Below, one piece after another: positions 8,462 through 16,060 of a stretch of DNA of 17,413 bases. The DNA comes from Methylocystaceae bacterium (GTDB lineage Bacteria > Pseudomonadota > Alphaproteobacteria > Rhizobiales > Beijerinckiaceae). Position 1 is the first letter of the stretch; each line of letters begins with the position of its first letter. The translations under genes were made by a program, and so were the position numbers. The stretch covers positions 1-17,413 of the forward strand of contig PLZT01000283.1 in assembly GCA_003152255.1 (NCBI GenBank). The letters run 5' to 3'. The notes under the pieces were generated by a model. The model saw only the letters and a program-made list of their open reading frames with translations, did not search any database and had not been told where the DNA came from.

Positions 8462-8653
8462 ATGCGTCGGCTTCGCGCCGAGCGTGGCCTCAGCCAGGAG
8501 GCGCTCGCCCATGAGTGCGGGATCAACAGGACCTACCTGAGCGCCGTGGAGCGGGCCGAACGCAACGTCTCGATCGACAACATTGGCCGGATCGCGACGG
8601 GGCTTGCGGTCGAGCCATGGACACTGCTTCGAGATGATCCGTCAACCACGTGA
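8462..8653 (+). CDS. XRE-family helix-turn-helix regulator, small or 5'-truncated
   Basis: The frame has 63 residues and is nearly all one HTH_XRE/Cro-CI domain: RRLRAERGLSQEALA, then CGINRTYLSAVERAERN, then SIDNIGRIATGLAVEPW. Helices 2 and 3 are complete, so DNA binding is plausible. The domain starts right at the first residues, whereas relatives usually have a few more N-terminal residues. The junction with the divergent broken gene is within 24 bp. The gene may therefore be clipped, although AAGG five nt upstream could serve as a ribosome binding site. Relatives include regulators in mobile elements. Its target is unknown. Confidence 0.6.
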   Translation: MRRLRAERGLSQEALAHECGINRTYLSAVERAERNVSIDNIGRIATGLAVEPWTLLRDDPSTT

Positions 8654-8742
8654 CGCTGGGCCGCTGTCAGTTGATGACCGGACCGAGCGCAGGCACCGCC
8701 AGTCGTCGCAGGTTGACCCGAAGCGGACTCCAAATCATTTCC

Positions 8743-8820
8743 CCATATAATACGAGACGGCCGCATTCTGGCATTGATCGGCGCACGCCGGGCGAGCCGC
8801 TCGGTCTGGCGGACAAACCT
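8743..8820 (+). pseudogene. Transposase C-terminal remnant (IS3/rve type)
   Basis: One frame reads YNTRRPHSGIDRRTPGEPLG, the well-known end of the integrase core of IS3-type OrfB transposases (consensus YNxxRPHSxLGxxTPxE). Only about 25 codons are recognisable. The catalytic DDE part is missing and no terminal inverted repeats are seen. The scrap ends just downstream of the MR-type gene and is evidence of past insertion and deletion inside the island. Confidence 0.6.
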
Positions 8821-8830
8821 CTAGCGCCCG

Positions 8831-9931
8831 CTACAACTCTGCTGAATACGCAGCGACCGCATCTTCATTCCATTCGAGCCCGACTCCAGGCGCGTCACGA
8901 ATGTGCAGCATACCGTCGACGATCTTATACGGCTCTTGTATAATAGTATTGGCCCAATGCTGCCATTCCAGCCAATGCGCCGTCTCCGTGACCCGCATGA
9001 CGTGGGCGGCGACTTCAGGGTAAAGGTGAGTGGAGATAGGAACGCCCGCCGCTCCGGCGATCGCGGCCGCTCTGAGCCAGCCAGTGACGCCGCCGATGCG
9101 CATGAAATCCGGCATCACCAAGTCGCAGGCTTTCATCTGAAGCGCGCGATGGAGGTCGCGAACGCCATAGAAATTCTCGCCGATTTGAATTGGCGTTTTC
9201 AGTCGGGAGGACAGCCGAGCGAAGCCGTCGAAATTGTCGTAAACGATCGGCTCCTCGATCCAGTCGAGACCCAAGTCGTCGATCGCGTGGCAGCGGCGCA
9301 ACGCTTCGGCGAGATCGAGACCCTGGTTGAAGTCGACCATTAGGTGAATTCCATCGCCGACCGCAGCGCGAACGGCGTGGATCGCTCTGAGATCATCCCG
9401 CGCGTTCTCCCGCCCGAGCCGAAGTTTGAGACCTGTGAAGCCTCCTTCGTCGCGCAGCTCGATCGCCTCCTCCGCGAGCGGCTCCGGCTCCCTGAGCCAA
9501 AGCCCGTTGCTGTTGTACGCCTTCACGGGTCCGACCGTGCCCCCTAGAAGCATGCACAGCGGCAGGCGGGCGGCCTTCGCCAGCGCGTCCCAGGCCGCCA
9601 TGTCGAGCCCCGACACGGCGATCATCGCGAGGCCCTGATAACCCACGAAATGGAGGGATTTGCGGGCAAGTTCGTAAATTTCGACCGGCGCCACGCGACG
9701 CCCCTTGAGCATCTCGCCGAAATCATGAAGCGCAGGGATCAGATATCGCATCGCCTTGATGGTGTATGGTTCGAGATAGCTTCGTCCAACGACGCCTTCC
9801 TCGGTCAACAGGTCGATCAGAATTAGCGGCCAATCAGGGAGGGTCGCTATCCGCGCGACAATGGGCCGCTTCAGCTTTAGCACTACCGCTCGCGCCTGGA
9901 TTGATCGTAACGTCAAGGATTCAAGTCGCAT
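8831..9931 (-). CDS. Mandelate racemase/muconate lactonizing enzyme family protein (enolase superfamily)
   Basis: This 366-residue protein has the capping-domain-plus-barrel length of the mandelate racemase subgroup. Against Pseudomonas putida mandelate racemase (family knowledge), residues align with a constant offset of five. K164 becomes K169, D195 becomes D200, E221 becomes E226, E247 becomes E252, D270 becomes D275, H297 becomes H302, and E317 becomes E322. The metal ligands and the His-Asp base pair are thus intact. The second Lys of the KxK motif is Arg171 (GLKLRLG), which argues against a true racemase and for an acid-sugar dehydratase-like reaction, although this is inference. The start was placed at ATG 9931. 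The upstream TTG at 9988 adds 19 residues unlike the family. The gene lies 57 bp after the tautomerase stop on the same strand and is probably co-transcribed with it. Confidence 0.85.
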   Translation of the reverse strand: MRLESLTLRSIQARAVVLKLKRPIVARIATLPDWPLILIDLLTEEGVVGRSYLEPYTIKAMRYLIPALHDFGEMLKGRRVAPVEIYELARKSLHFVGYQGLAMIAVSGLDMAAWDALAKAARLPLCMLLGGTVGPVKAYNSNGLWLREPEPLAEEAIELRDEGGFTGLKLRLGRENARDDLRAIHAVRAAVGDGIHLMVDFNQGLDLAEALRRCHAIDDLGLDWIEEPIVYDNFDGFARLSSRLKTPIQIGENFYGVRDLHRALQMKACDLVMPDFMRIGGVTGWLRAAAIAGAAGVPISTHLYPEVAAHVMRVTETAHWLEWQHWANTIIQEPYKIVDGMLHIRDAPGVGLEWNEDAVAAYSAEL

Positions 9932-9988
9932 TGCGGGCGATCCGCTTTGGTGTTTCAGAGGAAATCGCGTGCGCGCCTCGGGGTTCAA

Positions 9989-10372
9989 TTACTCCGCATA
10001 TTGAGCAATTCCATTCCCGAACGACCAATTCTCTTTTTGAACCTCGACGAGATTGATGAATACGTCCTCGGGACGAAGCCCCAGTCGGGCATGGAGAGCG
10101 TCGGCCACGGCCTTGTAGAATGCTTTCTTTTGCTCGACGGTTCGGCCGGCGTTGAGCGTTAGTTGGATAAAAATGCAATCTTGAGTGCGTCGAATGCCAA
10201 GATAATTTTCGTCGGCGACTAATGCGCCGATCGGATGCTCGGTGATGACTTGGAAACGGTCGTCCTTAGGCGCTTTCAGGGCCTCGATCATCGCCTCGTA
10301 GACGATGTCGCCGACCGTGCGACGATATTCGGCGGACTTTCCTTGGACGAGATCGATGCGCGCGATTGGCAT
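9989..10372 (-). CDS. Tautomerase-family protein, malonate semialdehyde decarboxylase-like
   Basis: The product has 127 residues. After removal of Met the N-terminus is Pro (PIARIDLVQGKS), the catalytic base or acid of the tautomerase superfamily. Asp37 (mature numbering, in PKDDRFQVITEH) is in the position of the catalytic Asp of malonate semialdehyde decarboxylase. The C-terminal ENWSFGNGIAQY is the hallmark of this Tautomerase_2-type group, and the length (about 130) fits. Family members act on small oxo-acids or unsaturated acids by tautomerisation, hydration or decarboxylation. The exact substrate is unknown. AAGGA lies 7 nt before ATG 10372. The gene is 128 bp downstream of pxmC and 57 bp upstream of the MR-type gene, all on one strand. 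It could extend the pxm transcript or be a separate unit. Confidence 0.85.
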   Translation of the reverse strand: MPIARIDLVQGKSAEYRRTVGDIVYEAMIEALKAPKDDRFQVITEHPIGALVADENYLGIRRTQDCIFIQLTLNAGRTVEQKKAFYKAVADALHARLGLRPEDVFINLVEVQKENWSFGNGIAQYAE

Positions 10373-10500
10373 GTGCGGTCCTTACTGACTGGCGTCGACT
10401 GTAGTTGCAGCGAACCTTTGCGAGCAGCGGCGCCGAGCAGGGCTGAGCAGCCGGTCCCGTCCGGCTCAGGTCGCAATGTTTTTCAATTCGAGCGCGGTCC

Positions 10501-11280
10501 TCAAGCCACGTCTTCAGTTTTATCGAGCAATTGAGTCAACCGCTCGACTTGTTGCAACAAGATGCCGCCGACGCCGAGGGCGAACCAAACGCCGATGACA
10601 AATCCCCAGTGGATCGGCGCGGCGAAGAATTCCTCCCGAAACCAGAATGTGTGTCCCCATTCATTGAAGCCAACGCTGACCAAGATCATGAAGGGGCCGA
10701 CGACAGCGAGCGTCAACGGAACCGAAATGCCCTTGGCGTAGAGCGGCAATCGGGTCCGCGCATAGATCCAGGCGGAACCGCCCAGAAGCACATAGAGCGG
10801 AAAGTTGAAATAAAACTCGATGATATGATTGGCGGTGAATGGCGTGTCGCGAATCGAGACCTGATGCCAGGAATTGTCCTGCTCGGCGAAATAACTGCCG
10901 GCCCAGTAGACCGCGAAGGTGTAAACGCTGATCCACATGGTCAGTGTGAAATAACGGGTGATTTCCTCTTTCGGCGACATGGCGTCCATATTCTGGTCGC
11001 GCGTGAACCAGAGATATCCCCAAAGTGCAGGAAAAACTATGGTCAGCACGGCCAGCTCGATGTAGAGCAGGCGCATCCAATGCGTCGCGAAGGCCGGTTC
11101 GGACGAATCGAGGCCGGCCGATATGCCGAAGGCGCCCTGATACAGCCGAAACCCGACGTATATGACCGTCAGCCCGGCGAAGGTCGCCAGATATTTGTAT
11201 AGTTCCCTGAGGTACCACGGCGGCCCAAAGCTCATGTGCGCGGCGGCGGCTGGTTGGATTTCTTGTGACGTCACGGACAT
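10501..11280 (-). CDS. pxmC: Particulate monooxygenase subunit C (PxmC)
   Basis: This 259-residue membrane subunit of the copper membrane monooxygenase superfamily is recognised throughout (EITRYFTLTMWISVYTFAVY, DTPFTANHIIEFY). Both copper sites of the family are complete. The CuC-site ligands are Asp135, His139 and His152 (spacing D-x3-H-x12-H, equal to Asp156, His160 and His173 in Methylococcus capsulatus Bath). The CuD-type ligands are Asn206, His210 and His224 (equal to Asn227, His231 and His245). An active enzyme is therefore expected. AAAGG precedes ATG 11280. It is the last gene of an A-B-C operon, 57 bp after pxmB, whereas in canonical pmoCAB the C gene comes first. Naming it Pxm rather than Pmo rests on gene order and context. 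Confidence 0.9.
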   Translation of the reverse strand: MSVTSQEIQPAAAAHMSFGPPWYLRELYKYLATFAGLTVIYVGFRLYQGAFGISAGLDSSEPAFATHWMRLLYIELAVLTIVFPALWGYLWFTRDQNMDAMSPKEEITRYFTLTMWISVYTFAVYWAGSYFAEQDNSWHQVSIRDTPFTANHIIEFYFNFPLYVLLGGSAWIYARTRLPLYAKGISVPLTLAVVGPFMILVSVGFNEWGHTFWFREEFFAAPIHWGFVIGVWFALGVGGILLQQVERLTQLLDKTEDVA

Positions 11281-11337
11281 TGCGATTGCCTTTCGAGTTT
11301 CGGCTTGGTTGGACCAGCGGGCGAGACGCGGTCGACG

Positions 11338-12570
11338 TTAGTTGAACGTTGGAATGATGGCGGTCGAGACGCTGGCGATGTGGCGTTGGCCGTTCGCGTC
11401 ATAGAGGAACAGGAGACCGCCCAATCTGCTGTCCGCATCGCGAATGAGCCCGTCCAATCTTTCTCGCTGCCACAAGGAGTCTGTCGCGGTGATACGGACG
11501 GTTCGCGTTTCTCCCGGCTGAATCGGATCGGCGGAGTCGAGGCTCATTCCTTGCGGAGCGATAAGCGTGTTTGGGTCGCCTTCGCGAGACGGCCCGACGC
11601 CAGGGTTAAGAAAACGCACATTGGCCGTCGTGAATTCTCCAATCTGGACCGGCTGGTCCGACGCGTTGTAAATTTGCGCGACGATAGTCAGCGATCGGGC
11701 GGGAACGTTGAATTCCGCGCGCTGAACTTTCATTTTCACCAAACCATTGACGGCCGCGGGCAGGGGCTCGATCTGATCCATTCCGGCCTGAAGCGGAATG
11801 GCGCTAGGATATTGCCGATCCGTCATCGCCTGAGCGCCGAAAACGAACAGGGGAACCCCTGCAAGCATTAGCACGGCGATTTTCCTGTCGAGCGGCGTGA
11901 TTAATGCTTTCTCCTGGCCGAGCTGAAGCATTTTGTAGCGTGGCAGGAACAACGGCCGCCGCACCCACCAGAGCAGCCAGGCCGAGCCGAGCGCGATCCA
12001 GAACGCATGCCATGCGACGCCATTGGCGAGGCCGTAGCTCTCCATGTCGATCATGTCGCCATTGAGCGTTTTCACTTGATTGGTGAAGGCGGCTCGATCG
12101 CCGACGACTTCGAACCACTGCCCAGGCCCCATGACAGCGCCGGCGTCATGCAGATTGAAAAACGGATGGAGATGATATCGGCCGGGCAGGCGCGCCTTGA
12201 GCACGATTTTGAAGTCGTAATCGCCACCCAGCTTCAGCGCGGCGGAACTGACGGAGGATTGCCCGTTCAGATAGCGCTCGGTGCGGATGAACACGGGTCC
12301 GGGCGACGAGACGTTGAGATAGGTCGCATCGGGTTTGGGCACGCCGCGCGGCCAGTCCTCGGCGACATGAAATTTGCCGGTGATCACCACCTCATCATTG
12401 ACGCTCAGTTTCTCCCGCGACCATTGCACATCGTACCATTGGATGGTGCGCATACGAATGAATGGCTCCAGCGCCTTTTCGCCATGGGCCGCCGCGCCGT
12501 TGGGGGCAAGCGTCACGCAACATGCGCATAAGCCGAGGAGGCCGAGGAACTTCTTGATCGTTTTCAACAT
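11338..12570 (-). CDS. pxmB: Particulate monooxygenase subunit B (PxmB)
   Basis: This 410-residue subunit has two periplasmic cupredoxin-like domains joined by two membrane helices (about 185-203 and 231-249). A signal peptide (1-28, ending AAA) leaves His29 at the mature N-terminus. His29, His133 and His135 (GRYHLH) have exactly the spacing of the CuB ligands His33, His137 and His139 of Methylococcus capsulatus Bath. The position equal to Bath His48 is Gln44, and that equal to His72 is His68, so the bis-His site is probably incomplete, as in other alphaproteobacterial enzymes. The start was placed at ATG 12570 (GAGGG upstream), only 14 bp after the pxmA stop. The longer frame to 12675 would overlap pxmA and add 35 residues before the signal peptide. 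Confidence 0.92.
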   Translation of the reverse strand: MLKTIKKFLGLLGLCACCVTLAPNGAAAHGEKALEPFIRMRTIQWYDVQWSREKLSVNDEVVITGKFHVAEDWPRGVPKPDATYLNVSSPGPVFIRTERYLNGQSSVSSAALKLGGDYDFKIVLKARLPGRYHLHPFFNLHDAGAVMGPGQWFEVVGDRAAFTNQVKTLNGDMIDMESYGLANGVAWHAFWIALGSAWLLWWVRRPLFLPRYKMLQLGQEKALITPLDRKIAVLMLAGVPLFVFGAQAMTDRQYPSAIPLQAGMDQIEPLPAAVNGLVKMKVQRAEFNVPARSLTIVAQIYNASDQPVQIGEFTTANVRFLNPGVGPSREGDPNTLIAPQGMSLDSADPIQPGETRTVRITATDSLWQRERLDGLIRDADSRLGGLLFLYDANGQRHIASVSTAIIPTFN

Positions 12571-12584
12571 GGCCGCGCCCTCGC

Positions 12585-13337
12585 TTAGATTTTCTGGACG
12601 AAACGGGTCGTTGCGAACGCTTTGCCCATGAACCACCAAGCGGGGTACATCAGCGTGCACAACAATCCCGAGCAAAACGCCGACAGCGGCGTCGCGACCT
12701 GTCCGTAGGTCCTCAGCGTCCCTCTTTCGATGAGCCGCAAATATTCGGGCGTGCCGGCGCGGATATATTCAAAGCCGAACAGATCGGCGACGGTCAATTG
12801 CGCGCCGCCATATTCGACCGGCACATGAAACATGGCGAAAATTGGCCAGTTGCTCGGATAGAATAGCAGCGCGAACGCCATTCCGCCGAAGATGCTCGTC
12901 ACCGTCACGCTGTTGCTCAGCATCAATATGACGTCGAGCACGAGAGCGCTCGGCAGCATGGTCGCCGGCAGCACCTCGTTGATCGGGAAATAGTTCCACA
13001 AATGATAGGCGAAGAAGCGCGCGATCCAGGTTCCGATCAAAAGGCATGCGATGCACAAGGTCGCGCCAAGCGGCAGACGGAAATGGGTCCAGAGGACGGC
13101 CTGGACGGCGGCGGGAAATGTTATCATCATCAAGGGAGTGACCAGCGGCCACCATTGCCGGTCCTTCCAGTCAACCCAAAAGTCCCAGTCGCCGACCGTC
13201 AGCGCCACATGAAGATGAAACGCGCCGATGAACAGAAACAGGGCCAGCACCAGGATGAGATAATCATAGGCCCGGGAAAGTCTCGCTTTTTCCCCCGTGT
13301 AAGGTTGCGGTGGAATTTCGAGATCGGTGCTCGTCAT
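12585..13337 (-). CDS. pxmA: Particulate monooxygenase subunit A (PxmA)
   Basis: This 250-residue integral membrane subunit contains the diagnostic LTVGDWDFWVDWKDRQWWP (47-65), the target of universal pmoA/amoA primers, plus LLFYPSNWP and PEYLRLIERGTLRTYG. The fold is the six- to seven-helix PmoA fold. It oxidises a substrate together with subunits B and C in the (intracytoplasmic) membrane. Methane is the classic substrate, and pXMO specificity is not settled. It is first in the operon, with a good ribosome binding site (AGGAG, 7 nt before ATG 13337). The sequence differs visibly from canonical Methylosinus PmoA, for example LLIGTWIARFFAYHLWNYF. Known pxmABC operons of gammaproteobacterial methanotrophs and some Methylocystis share the A-B-C order. 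In Methylomonas denitrificans pxm is induced by low oxygen with nitrate (literature knowledge). Confidence 0.92.
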   Translation of the reverse strand: MTSTDLEIPPQPYTGEKARLSRAYDYLILVLALFLFIGAFHLHVALTVGDWDFWVDWKDRQWWPLVTPLMMITFPAAVQAVLWTHFRLPLGATLCIACLLIGTWIARFFAYHLWNYFPINEVLPATMLPSALVLDVILMLSNSVTVTSIFGGMAFALLFYPSNWPIFAMFHVPVEYGGAQLTVADLFGFEYIRAGTPEYLRLIERGTLRTYGQVATPLSAFCSGLLCTLMYPAWWFMGKAFATTRFVQKI

Positions 13338-13590
13338 GGAAGTCTCCTGACAAAAGCGGCTGTTCGCCGGATCGCCGTATCGTTGCCGCCCGTCGCCCGC
13401 GAACCCTAAGTTCGGGACGGGGCGTCAACGGGCGTTGGAGATGCCAATCTAGGCGCCCAGGTGAACCGCGTGAAATGATGAGATTTAATGGTGGTATGAA
13501 TGAAAATCACAGGCGGGAAACGCGCCTCCAAAATTTGCACGCGGGATATGAACTCGCCAACGAGAACACCGACCCAGAGGCGTCCGAAAA
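13338..13590. promoter_or_regulatory. Divergent pxmA/lysR regulatory region
   Basis: The 253-bp gap between the starts of pxmA and the LysR gene must hold both promoters. Visible inverted repeats are CGAAC-N5-GTTCG (13400-13414), TTGG-N5-CCAA (13435-13447) and GATTT-N16-AAATC-type arms around 13480-13507. LysR proteins typically bind T-N11-A palindromes in such gaps. Which, if any, of these is the operator is unproven. No clear -35/-10 or -24/-12 promoter was found. Confidence 0.5.
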
Positions 13591-14562
13591 ATGCCGGAAC
13601 TGCGAAATTTCGATCTCAATTTGCTGGTGGCCTTCGATCTGCTCATGCAAGAGCAGAACGTCTCGCGCGCGGCGGAACATATGTTCGTCAGTCAATCGGC
13701 GATGAGCCACATTTTGCAGCGCCTGCGGCAACAACTAGACGACCCCCTGCTCGTCAAGACGCCGTCCGGCATGAAACCGACGGACAGGGCGCTCGCCTTG
13801 ATCGGCCCGGTCAAGGCCGTCCTTCGCGACGTAAGGAATTTGATCAACGCCGGAGAAGAGTTCATCCCGGCGACAAGCGCGCGGCGCTTCGTCATCGCGG
13901 CGACCGATTATATGGATTTTCTCATCGTTCCAGCGCTCGTCGAGCGCATTGCGCGAATAGCGCCCGGCGTCGACATCCACATCAAACGAACGGAAACGCC
14001 GTTTCCCGAGAGGGAGCTGGAATACAGCGATCTCGATTTGGTGCTGGGGTTCGAGGCGATCTTGAACCCGCCGGGCCATATGATCGTCCAAAAGCTGTTT
14101 GAGGATCGCATGACGTGTCTGGTCGCTCGGGATCATCCCGCCGTTCGAGCCGATCGCCTGACGCTGGACGAATATGTCGCGCTGAAGCATATGCTGATTT
14201 CACGCACTGGAACACGCATCGGATTGATCGACGAATGGCTGGCCGGAAAGGGGCTGGAGCGTCGCATCGCGCTCATCGTGCCGCACTTCCTCTCCGCGCC
14301 ATTCATCGTCGCCAGGACGGATATGCTGTTGTCCCTGCCTGAACGAATCGCCCAGAAATTCCTGGACCTCGCGCCGCTCAGCATATTGTCCGCCCCGATT
14401 GATCTTCCCGCCTACGATCTGGTGATGGTGTGGCACCCGTTGCGTGAGAACGATCCCGTTCATCGCTGGCTGCGCGGTCAGATACTCGCCATTTGCCAAA
14501 CGCTGGACGCGCCCGCCGTTGCGTCGGTCACCGACCCGGCAAGCCGGGGGCGAGAGCTTTGA
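13591..14562 (+). CDS. LysR-family transcriptional regulator divergent from pxmABC
   Basis: This 323-residue protein has an N-terminal winged HTH (about 5-66: DLNLLVAFDLLMQEQNVSRA, then MFVSQSAMSHILQRLRQQL, then DPLLVKTPSGMKPTDRA). A linker helix and a two-lobed effector-binding domain (about 92-305) follow. The style resembles NodD/aromatic-acid-responsive LysR proteins. Such regulators bind between divergent genes and respond to a small molecule made or used by the pathway, so the neighbouring pxm operon is the likely target. The likely effector may be an acid related to the tautomerase or MR-type substrate (inference). A GAGGCG site lies before ATG 13591. The 3' end overlaps the convergent royal-jelly-type gene by 35 bp. 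LysR control is not something I recall for characterised pxm operons. Confidence 0.9.
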   Translation: MPELRNFDLNLLVAFDLLMQEQNVSRAAEHMFVSQSAMSHILQRLRQQLDDPLLVKTPSGMKPTDRALALIGPVKAVLRDVRNLINAGEEFIPATSARRFVIAATDYMDFLIVPALVERIARIAPGVDIHIKRTETPFPERELEYSDLDLVLGFEAILNPPGHMIVQKLFEDRMTCLVARDHPAVRADRLTLDEYVALKHMLISRTGTRIGLIDEWLAGKGLERRIALIVPHFLSAPFIVARTDMLLSLPERIAQKFLDLAPLSILSAPIDLPAYDLVMVWHPLRENDPVHRWLRGQILAICQTLDAPAVASVTDPASRGREL

Positions 14563-15625
14563 CCTCGATCAGAAGGTAGGGCGGCTTGGACAGCGCTTCG
14601 CCGCTATTCAAGACAGCCGAGCGGTGAAGTTGATTAATCACGGCATAGAGCTTGCCTTTCGGCCCAAAAGCCAGGGAATCGACCCAGGCCAGCTCAGGGC
14701 TTTGCGCGAGCCGGTAATAGCTTCGATCCGGCTTGATGACCCCGATAGCGTTCGCCGCGAGGTCGCCGAGATAAATATTATTGTCTTTGTCGATGCTGAT
14801 TCCGTCGCAGATCGGTTTGTCGCTGTAGCGCTCGACCATTTGACCGAGCGTGTTCGGATCCAGATTTTCGTCGGCGAGAGCGCCTGCCTTGATGCGATAG
14901 AGACTGGTTCCGTGCATGGGGCCAAAATACACCCATTCGTTTTGCAAATCCTCGGTGACGGGATTGACGCCGATATGGGGCCGGACCCAACGGCCCTCGG
15001 CGTCCTTCATCTGAATGGGCCGTCCATCGATTACGAGATCAATTTTTTCGGGAACAACGCTTGGGTGCCCTTCCAGCACGCGCCGGGCCGCGCCGGTCTC
15101 GATGTCCACAACGATGAACGCCGCATTGGCGCCGCCCGCCGGATCGACGATGAATATCCGGTTGTGCCGACTGTCCACCGTAAAATCGTTGACGAATGCG
15201 TCCTTGCGGGCGATCGGAGCGGGCAGATAAATGACGCGGCGCAATCTGTCGGTCTTGGTGTCCCAGCCCACGAGCTTGGGCGTGACGCCGCCGCGCATTC
15301 CATTGTCGAGCATCCAGACAACGCCGTCGACGCCGGTCCGGATCCCCAGAACCGAATCCAGCGTCAGGCCGGAATGGCCTTGCCGATCGTTCAACTCCTT
15401 GCTGGGAAACGGCGTGAGCGAGCCGTCGGCCTGACGTTCCACGACCGAGTCATTCGGCTCGTAGAACTGATGCTGGCTCATGATGATTCTGCCGCCTCCA
15501 GTCACAGTGACGTTTCCCGGGGCTTGAGACAGTTTCGCGATAATTTCGTAATTGGAAGCGGTCTCGGCGGAAACATGACCCGAGAACGCGAAAAGAAATA
15601 TTAGCGTGGCGAAGGCTTTTTGCAC
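14528..15625 (-). CDS. Exported major royal jelly protein/yellow-family protein
   Basis: This 365-residue protein starts at GTG 15625 with GGGAG 7 nt upstream. A signal peptide covers about 1-20 (hydrophobic core FATLIFLFAFSG, cleavage near VSA). The rest is a six-bladed-propeller-like chain with family motifs: HSGLTLDSVLGIRTG, WMLDNG, FVNDFTVDS, IFIVDPA, NEWVYFGPMHGTSLYRI, CDGISIDKDNNIYLGDLAANAIG and WVDSLAFGPKGKLYAV. Bacterial members are periplasmic and mostly uncharacterised, and some are annotated as dopachrome-tautomerase-related. A perfect palindrome (15641-15658) sits in its leader. The gene converges on the LysR gene with a 35-bp overlap and lies at the right end of the island. A link to the monooxygenase, for example binding a product in the periplasm, is speculative. 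Confidence 0.85.
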   Translation of the reverse strand: MQKAFATLIFLFAFSGHVSAETASNYEIIAKLSQAPGNVTVTGGGRIIMSQHQFYEPNDSVVERQADGSLTPFPSKELNDRQGHSGLTLDSVLGIRTGVDGVVWMLDNGMRGGVTPKLVGWDTKTDRLRRVIYLPAPIARKDAFVNDFTVDSRHNRIFIVDPAGGANAAFIVVDIETGAARRVLEGHPSVVPEKIDLVIDGRPIQMKDAEGRWVRPHIGVNPVTEDLQNEWVYFGPMHGTSLYRIKAGALADENLDPNTLGQMVERYSDKPICDGISIDKDNNIYLGDLAANAIGVIKPDRSYYRLAQSPELAWVDSLAFGPKGKLYAVINQLHRSAVLNSGEALSKPPYLLIEVKALAPGLPGR

Positions 15626-15640
15626 GGCGGTCTCCCGGAG

Positions 15641-15658
15641 GTCGAGCGGGCGCTCGAC
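15641..15658. promoter_or_regulatory. Perfect 8-bp inverted repeat in leader of the royal-jelly-type gene
   Basis: GTCGAGCG-GG-CGCTCGAC lies 16-33 nt upstream of the GTG start, right before the ribosome binding site. A weak -10-like TACACT lies just beyond it on the minus strand. It could be an operator or an RNA hairpin limiting access to the start. Confidence 0.4.
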
Positions 15659-15817
15659 GTTTAGTGTACGCCATTGACCGCAGTGAGATTAATGGCCTTT
15701 TTTCATACCGGTATTACCCAGCCGAATGTCAGGCGTTCCCCCTTCCTACGGTTGCCGAACGCGTGTTGTCGGCGGTCTCAGTGATCGCCGAGGAGGAAGC
15801 GAGGCCAATTTGGCGTT

Positions 15818-16060
15818 TCAGGAGCCTTCGCCGCAAGGCTTCCTAAAGCAACCCTGGCCATTCCGCCCCGCGCGCCCCTTTCTTTCGAAAGGCACAACGT
15901 CCGCGCCGTTCTTTCTGTCCATTGCCGCGGAAATCGTCGCGCCGATGGTGTCGACTGCGCGGCGCAGCGGATCGGCGTCGAGATGCGCGTAACGATGCGT
16001 CGTCGCAGCTTGAGAATGGCCGAGCAGCTTGCCGATGATCGGAGGGCCAAGCGAGGCGTA
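15818..16060 (-). pseudogene. Tyrosine integrase C-terminal remnant at the island's right end
   Basis: In one minus-strand frame the DNA reads ASLGPPIIGKLLGHSQ, then AATTHRYAHLDADPLRRAV, then DTIGATISAAM, ending at TGA 15818-15820. This is the C-terminal end of alphaproteobacterial phage-type tyrosine integrases, including the LGH box and the nucleophile Tyr in THRYAHL. Only about 80 codons remain. The core-binding and first catalytic boxes are gone. Recognisable similarity stops within two or three codons of the attachment repeat at 16057, so the break coincides with the island boundary. The fragment cannot be an active recombinase. It supports the island origin. Confidence 0.8.

Noticed and set aside
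10373..10500. Terminator between pxmC and the tautomerase gene
   Set aside because: A short AGCCGG/CCGGCT hairpin exists on the minus strand but no T-run follows, so no terminator is claimed.
10501..13337. Canonical pmoCAB methane monooxygenase operon
   Set aside because: The order is A-B-C with C last, and a divergent regulator lies where pmoC would be. The pxm assignment fits better.
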